Shown here in pieces: positions 61,901 to 64,000 of a stretch of DNA of 64,000 bases. Position numbers and translations under genes: made by a program. Below the pieces are notes generated by a model. That model made no database searches and was not told where the DNA came from. It worked only from the letters and a program-made list of their open reading frames with translations. This stretch comes from Colius striatus (Eukaryota > Chordata > Aves > Coliiformes > Coliidae). Location of the stretch: positions 2,101,001 to 2,165,000 of the forward strand of contig NC_084769.1 in the NCBI RefSeq assembly GCF_028858725.1, in the 5' to 3' direction. Each line of letters opens with the position of its first letter. Positions within the stretch are counted from its first letter, which is position 1.

Positions 61901-64000
61901 CAGCATTCATGTTATGCCAGATACTCCAGAAATCCTGCAGTCCAGAGTAAACCAGATCACAATGAGCAATGTGAGTTGCCCTGCCCATGGTGGGTGTTCA
62001 GTGTCTGCAGCACAGCTCAAAACTTGGTGACCTTTATTTCAATTCAGATGTAAGGTATGTCAGTAATTCCGCCTTCATGATACACTCCCTGTCCCCTTTT
62101 TCATTTGAAATCAGAAACTTTACAAAGCTGGATGGGAGGAAGACAAGAAGAAAGGTTATGACATGAAGCCAGATGCTATTCCAATCAAAGCAGCCAAAGC
62201 CTCCAGAGACATTGCAAGTGATGTAAGTTGGATTGTGTGCTGATGCTCAGTCACAACGTTTTCAGAGTGCTCTGTTATACACAAAAGTGGTGTTTTTTTC
62301 AAGCATCTTGAGTTGTCCAAGCTTCAATTATATGCTTGGTGGGTAATGGAATGACACTGAATTGTGCCTTTTTTGCCCTTTGCTCAGCAAGCTGCTGAGC
62401 TTCATGTCTCTGTGTTCAATGGGGCTGCTTTGTAAGGCTGACTATGTTTAAATGACTAAACCCGAGAGCTTGTGATGCAAATGAACACATCTTTTCTGTT
62501 TTAAGAAATGAAATTGAACAAAACAGGGCTTTTTCAACAAAAGTGATGTAAGTTTGTGCTGTTCTTTCTTTTTCCTGCTGTCAGTACAAATACAAACTAG
62601 CCTATGAGAAAGGGAAAGGAAAGCACATCGGATTCCGCAGCCTCGAGGACGACCCCAAGCTGGTGCACTTCATGCATGTGGCTAAGATTCAGTCTGACCG
62701 TGAATACAGAAAAGATTACGAGAAGGCAAAGACTAGTTTCCACACTCCAGTTGACATGGTCAGTGTTGTGGCAGCCAAGAAAGCGCAGGAAGTGGCTACA
62801 AACACCAACTACAAAAACTTGATCCACACCTACAATGTTTTGCCTGATGCTATGAGTCTTGAGTTAGCCAAAAACATGATGCAGATACAAAGTGATGTAA
62901 GTGAGAGTTTCTTCAACCTTTGCATTGCAAATACAGTGATGCTTAGTTTCTGAAAGCATGCTTTAAGAGAAATAGTACTGTTTCCTTAGTGAAATGTGTT
63001 CGCTTACATACTGAAATGTGATAGATGAAATGAGACCTTCAGCAGTGGTAGCCATTGTGGTTTTTTGAGACTCTGAAATACGAAATGAAGCCTTTTGTGT
63101 GCAGACCTGGGCAGGGAAAGCTTCACATTTTGTGGTCTCAAAAAAGAGACCATTTCAGAGGAAGGGGAAACCAGATGAGCAGCTAGATTCTTAGATTTTC
63201 TGGGGTTTTAACTGGATGCTTTTTATCTCAGTGTAGTGAATCCCCTTCTTCAAGGCATGTAAACTCATACAAGCAATCTATATGCATCATAGGGAGGATC
63301 TGAACATTGTATACAAGGTAGTAAAATAAAGATACTACTGTAACAAATCTTTCTAAACAAGCCTTGAATACATCTTGTTACAGTTTGCTTCTTATTTAGA
63401 ATAAGTGCATTGGAAATCTGATAGTCATTAAACACGGGGAGAAACGTCACGATTTACAGACTTTTACATGCATCTGAGTCTTTTCTTTCTGCCTCCAGAA
63501 CCAGTATAAAGCAGAATACGATGAAACTATGAAGGGTGTTGGATGGTTGCCACTGGGCTCCCTGGAAGCTGAGAAGAACAAAAAGGCAATGGAAATCGTT
63601 AGTGAAAAGAAGTATCGCCAGCACCCAGACAAGCTGAAGTATTCTGTCCCTATGGATTCCATGAACATGGTCTTAGCTTTAAATAATGCTAAAATCATGG
63701 ATGAGGTGAGAAATGGGCATCACAATTCGATTAAGTTTGTAGTTCCTCTTTTCTTTTGACCTTACACAACTTCATAAGAGCTGTTACTGATTGACACTGC
63801 TTTTAAGTGCTAAAACGAAAAGACACCCGCTCCTGCAGTGTTGGGAGAGGCATCATTGTAAAGGAAGTTTGCATTTCATCTAGGAAAGGCTTGTTTAAAT
63901 TGTTTTGTTGGATTTCCTTTTCTTGGTTATGCTGACATCTCTTTTATTTGCCTTTCCAGCACAAGTACAAACAAGCATGGGAAGAAGACAAAACGAAAGT
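37881..64000 (+). CDS. NEB: NEB, nebulin (28 coding exons in window, 3' part beyond the edge)
   Basis: Nebulin is the giant actin-binding protein of the skeletal-muscle thin filament. It runs along F-actin and sets or stabilises thin-filament length. The exons listed separately join without a frameshift or stop into about 1,270 codons: an acidic start ([11 protein letters not shown]), a Ser/Thr/Glu-rich segment ending in a basic KVDPSKF-type stretch, 14 single-module exons, then seven-module super-repeats. About 35-residue modules carry the actin-binding SDxxYK motif. The 207-nt exons carry the tropomyosin-type motif (FKGIGW, LRGVGW, MKGVGW). Every internal exon is a multiple of three with phase-0 borders, so single exons can be skipped without breaking the frame. 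The reading is truncated by the window end in the third super-repeat. The short paralogue nebulette lacks super-repeats, so it is excluded. Confidence 0.97.
37914..41825 (+). other. NEB: NEB intron after coding exon 1
   Basis: The largest NEB intron here (3.9 kb). It contains an old CR1 ORF2 remnant at about 40270-41480, preceded by a CpG-rich patch at about 39830-39960. Confidence 0.85.
40270..41480 (+). mobile_element. Ancient CR1 LINE, ORF2 endonuclease to reverse-transcriptase part
   Basis: Broken frames on the + strand resemble CR1 ORF2 in collinear order. [13 protein letters not shown] (near 40408) and [19 protein letters not shown] (near 40607) match the end of the endonuclease-linker region. 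Near 41158 a segment matches the 'K..CLTNL.AF' reverse-transcriptase part, and near 41385 'SSW.PV..GVPQG'-like traces appear. Many stops and indels show it is dead and old. It retains an internal/5' portion that most CR1 copies in this window lack. Confidence 0.8.
41826..41870 (+). CDS. NEB: NEB coding exon 2
   Basis: Encodes [15 protein letters not shown], continuing the acidic N-terminal region. Acceptor tttgacag, donor gtaaag. Mammalian nebulin has a similar short Glu-rich exon here. Confidence 0.93.
41871..44198 (+). other. NEB: NEB intron after coding exon 2
   Basis: 2.3 kb of unique sequence with no repeat or coding signal that I recognise. Confidence 0.8.
44199..44423 (+). CDS. NEB: NEB coding exon 3 (Ser/Thr/Glu-rich linker)
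   Basis: 75 codons from [10 protein letters not shown] to KMKDLFSE. The first two thirds are rich in Thr, Ser and Glu; the last third ([20 protein letters not shown]) resembles the conserved nebulin N-terminal stretch just before module 1. The Thr-rich part looks quickly evolving. Acceptor attcctag, donor gtaaat. Confidence 0.96.
44424..45363 (+). other. NEB: NEB intron after coding exon 3
   Basis: 940 bases, unique sequence, nothing else recognised. Confidence 0.8.
45364..45471 (+). CDS. NEB: NEB coding exon 4, module M1
   Basis: 36 codons, [18 protein letters not shown] to VQDQLSE. First simple nebulin repeat; contains the [10 protein letters not shown] segment typical of these modules. 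Donor gtgggt. Confidence 0.97.
45472..46886 (+). other. NEB: NEB intron after M1
   Basis: 1.4 kb, unique sequence, nothing else recognised. Confidence 0.8.
46887..46991 (+). CDS. NEB: NEB coding exon 5, module M2
   Basis: 35 codons, [18 protein letters not shown] to VSQQVSK. The module is almost identical to its recalled mammalian counterpart. It ends in SK rather than SD, so the classic actin motif is altered at this junction. Confidence 0.97.
47140..47388 (+). mobile_element. CR1 LINE 3'-end fragment in NEB intron
   Basis: Lies in the intron between M2 and M3 (46992-47545). Landmarks are 'agctggaacacaaaaaattc', 'gctgaggtgagggagccctgg' and 'ttggactaggtgatctctaa', with an intact tail 'ccattctatgattctatga' that suggests a relatively young copy. 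Confidence 0.95.
47546..47650 (+). CDS. NEB: NEB coding exon 6, module M3
   Basis: 35 codons, [20 protein letters not shown] to TAMFSK. Acceptor tttccag, donor gtaaga. Contains the LPPDAPEL segment in mid-module. Confidence 0.97.
47765..47869 (+). CDS. NEB: NEB coding exon 7, module M4
   Basis: 35 codons, [18 protein letters not shown] to QKALSD. The preceding intron is only 114 bases. Ends in LSD, so the SDxxYK motif is completed by the next exon (IVYK). Confidence 0.97.
48577..48681 (+). CDS. NEB: NEB coding exon 8, module M5
   Basis: 35 codons, [20 protein letters not shown] to TRQLSD. The intron before it (47870-48576) holds nothing else recognised; the 1.7 kb intron after it (48682-50360) is also unique sequence. 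Confidence 0.97.
50361..50465 (+). CDS. NEB: NEB coding exon 9, module M6
   Basis: 35 codons, [20 protein letters not shown] to ADNLSM. The KIKGKW segment is diagnostic of this N-terminal module of nebulin. Ends LSM, not LSD. Confidence 0.97.
50663..50770 (+). CDS. NEB: NEB coding exon 10, module M7
   Basis: 36 codons, [20 protein letters not shown] to SDNVSK. Follows a 197-base intron. Contains TPEYEANKR. Confidence 0.97.
51461..51690 (-). mobile_element. CR1 LINE fragment in NEB intron
   Basis: In the intron 50771-51755, read on the minus strand. It begins at the tail side 'atcataaaatcatggaatgg', then shows 'cctccagggacggtgactcc' and 'cctggtagcaaagaaattcctcc' features of CR1. Both ends are worn. 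Confidence 0.82.
51756..51872 (+). CDS. NEB: NEB coding exon 11, module M8
   Basis: 39 codons, [20 protein letters not shown] to GNVLSD. Slightly longer than the standard module, as in recalled mammalian nebulin. Acceptor tttttaaag. Confidence 0.97.
51873..52532 (+). other. NEB: NEB intron after M8
   Basis: 660 bases, unique sequence. Confidence 0.8.
52533..52634 (+). CDS. NEB: NEB coding exon 12, module M9
   Basis: 34 codons, [20 protein letters not shown] to LKNFSD. The donor is GAT|gtgtgt, the weakest-looking donor in the gene in this window; the next intron is only 82 bases. Confidence 0.96.
52717..52824 (+). CDS. NEB: NEB coding exon 13, module M10
   Basis: 36 codons, [20 protein letters not shown] to EAMKSD. 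Its middle ([16 protein letters not shown]) resembles module type 1 of the later super-repeats ([21 protein letters not shown]). Confidence 0.97.
52916..53020 (+). CDS. NEB: NEB coding exon 14, module M11
   Basis: 35 codons, [19 protein letters not shown] to LDQCKD. The preceding intron is 91 bases. Ends CKD in place of the usual LSD. Confidence 0.97.
53021..53522 (+). other. NEB: NEB intron after M11
   Basis: 502 bases, AT-rich, nothing recognised. Confidence 0.8.
53523..53621 (+). CDS. NEB: NEB coding exon 15, module M12
   Basis: 33 codons, [20 protein letters not shown] to SKQLSD. Clearly related to module type 5 of the super-repeats ([18 protein letters not shown]), but here on its own exon instead of fused to module 4. 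Confidence 0.97.
53862..53966 (+). CDS. NEB: NEB coding exon 16, module M13
   Basis: 35 codons, [20 protein letters not shown] to AYNISD. Matches module type 6 ([13 protein letters not shown]). The intron before it is 240 bases. Confidence 0.97.
54054..54161 (+). CDS. NEB: NEB coding exon 17, module M14
   Basis: 36 codons, [20 protein letters not shown] to RQAASD. Matches module type 7 (KGYDLxxDAIPIxAAKA). Preceded by an 87-base intron. Confidence 0.97.
54279..54374 (-). mobile_element. CR1 LINE 3'-end fragment in NEB intron
   Basis: Within the intron 54162-55222. On the minus strand: tail side 'catagaaccaataaatgctt', then 'gggttggaagggaccttaaa' and 'ccatgggcagggacaccttcc'. A short, 5'-truncated copy. 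Confidence 0.85.
55223..55534 (+). CDS. NEB: NEB coding exon 18, super-repeat A modules 1-3
   Basis: 104 codons in one exon holding three modules: [17 protein letters not shown]..., [19 protein letters not shown]... and [18 protein letters not shown]..., ending MMQIQSD. The first super-repeat exon of the fused type. Donor gtgagt. Confidence 0.97.
55535..56720 (+). other. NEB: NEB intron within super-repeat A
   Basis: 1.19 kb, unique sequence with no recognised repeat or exon. Confidence 0.8.
56721..56927 (+). CDS. NEB: NEB coding exon 19, super-repeat A modules 4-5
   Basis: 69 codons. Module 4 has [20 protein letters not shown], including the tropomyosin-type WxKGIGW motif; module 5 starts [14 protein letters not shown] and ends NTKQLSD. 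Confidence 0.97.
57142..57246 (+). CDS. NEB: NEB coding exon 20, super-repeat A module 6
   Basis: 35 codons, [20 protein letters not shown] to AYNLSD. Follows a 214-base intron. Confidence 0.97.
57938..58045 (+). CDS. NEB: NEB coding exon 21, super-repeat A module 7
   Basis: 36 codons, [20 protein letters not shown] to RNIASD. The acceptor ctataag follows a long T/C tract, and the start was fixed by the module register. Confidence 0.96.
58046..58901 (+). other. NEB: NEB intron between super-repeats A and B
   Basis: 856 bases, unique sequence. Confidence 0.8.
58902..59213 (+). CDS. NEB: NEB coding exon 22, super-repeat B modules 1-3
   Basis: 104 codons: [19 protein letters not shown]..., [20 protein letters not shown]... 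and [15 protein letters not shown]..., ending MQLQSD. Donor gtatgt. Confidence 0.97.
59970..60301. mobile_element. Nested pair of CR1 3' ends in opposite orientation, in NEB intron
   Basis: 59970-60078 is the 3' end of a minus-strand CR1 (tail 'catagaatcatagaa'). 60079-60228 is a plus-strand CR1 3' end with intact tail 'ccattctatgattctatga'. From 60229 to 60301 the minus-strand element resumes ('gtgtccaggtgtgttttgaa', 'gaaggagcctccacaccctc'). The order shows that the + copy inserted into the older - copy. The two 3' ends are near-perfect inverted repeats of about 105 bases. The host intron is 59214-60935. Confidence 0.9.
60936..61142 (+). CDS. NEB: NEB coding exon 23, super-repeat B modules 4-5
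   Basis: 69 codons: [20 protein letters not shown] with the tropomyosin-type motif as WLRGVGW, then [17 protein letters not shown] to TMNK. Ends NK rather than SD. Acceptor tttttcaaaag. Confidence 0.97.
61143..61865 (+). other. NEB: NEB intron within super-repeat B
   Basis: 723 bases, unique sequence. Confidence 0.8.
61866..61970 (+). CDS. NEB: NEB coding exon 24, super-repeat B module 6
   Basis: 35 codons, [20 protein letters not shown] to ITMSN. This module-6 type (RLYTxxWxKxK..IHVMPDTP) differs from that of super-repeat A ([10 protein letters not shown]) and is the form that dominates the rest of nebulin in mammals. Confidence 0.97.
62115..62222 (+). CDS. NEB: NEB coding exon 25, super-repeat B module 7
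   Basis: 36 codons, [20 protein letters not shown] to RDIASD, after a 144-base intron. Confidence 0.97.
62223..62584 (+). other. NEB: NEB intron between super-repeats B and C
   Basis: 362 bases, unique sequence. Confidence 0.8.
62585..62896 (+). CDS. NEB: NEB coding exon 26, super-repeat C modules 1-3
   Basis: 104 codons: [20 protein letters not shown]..., [20 protein letters not shown]... and [17 protein letters not shown]..., ending MMQIQSD. Donor gtaagt. Confidence 0.97.
62897..63498 (+). other. NEB: NEB intron within super-repeat C
   Basis: 602 bases, unique sequence. Confidence 0.8.
63499..63705 (+). CDS. NEB: NEB coding exon 27, super-repeat C modules 4-5
   Basis: 69 codons: [20 protein letters not shown], where the aromatic residue of the usual WLKGIGW motif is replaced (ETMKGVGW), then [17 protein letters not shown] to KIMDE. 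Confidence 0.97.
63960..64000 (+). CDS. NEB: NEB coding exon 28, super-repeat C module 6 (cut by window edge)
   Basis: Begins [13 protein letters not shown] after a cctttccag acceptor and is open to the last base. It is expected to be a 105-base exon like 61866-61970; about 41 bases are present. Confidence 0.93.

Noticed and set aside
1..64000. CRISPR arrays, phage or plasmid genes, or a bacterial-type defence or biosynthetic cluster
   Set aside because: No regularly spaced repeats, operons or prokaryotic genes occur. The sequence is ordinary vertebrate chromosome with spliced genes and LINE fragments.

Overview
The window is vertebrate genomic DNA, almost certainly from a bird. It has split genes with GT-AG introns, a CpG-island promoter, and many 3'-end fragments of CR1 LINEs, several ending in the short ATTCTATGATTCTATGA-type tail typical of avian CR1. 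There is no bacterial, viral or CRISPR content. The species cannot be fixed from this sequence.

Two protein-coding genes lie on the + strand in the order ARL5A then NEB. This matches the recalled vertebrate order CACNB4 - ARL5A - NEB. Positions 1-7200 are non-coding. They may hold the tail of the upstream gene's 3' UTR (candidate poly(A) signal at 4602), and they hold two minus-strand CR1 fragments. A CpG island at about 7200-7870 carries the ARL5A promoter. ARL5A has six coding exons between 7609 and 17408 (179 codons, complete), followed by a 3' UTR of about 1.45 kb with a CA microsatellite and an AATAAA at 18853. Two same-strand CR1 copies flank ARL5A exon 3, and the second ends about 25 bp before exon 4. 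About 17 kb of intergenic DNA (18880-36300) contains scattered CR1 fragments and no gene I can support.

NEB (nebulin) begins with a probable untranslated exon near 36385-36513, then a leader and start codon at 37881. It runs off the right edge. I place 28 coding exons, the last one cut by the window end, giving about 1,270 codons. All 27 complete exons are multiples of three and all junctions are phase 0. The order is: an acidic and Ser/Thr-rich N-terminal region; 14 single-module exons (M1-M14); then super-repeats of seven modules. Each super-repeat is packed into four exons of 312, 207, 105 and 108 nt. Two super-repeats are complete and a third is cut by the edge. The actin-binding SDxxYK motif is split by the intron at nearly every module junction, and the tropomyosin-type WLKGIGW motif appears in the 207-nt exons.

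I see no undescribed molecular system. The best second looks are the switch in NEB from one-module exons to fused super-repeat exons, an apparent in-register shortage of super-repeats compared with recalled human nebulin, CR1 copies placed next to splice signals, and a nested CR1 hairpin in a NEB intron.
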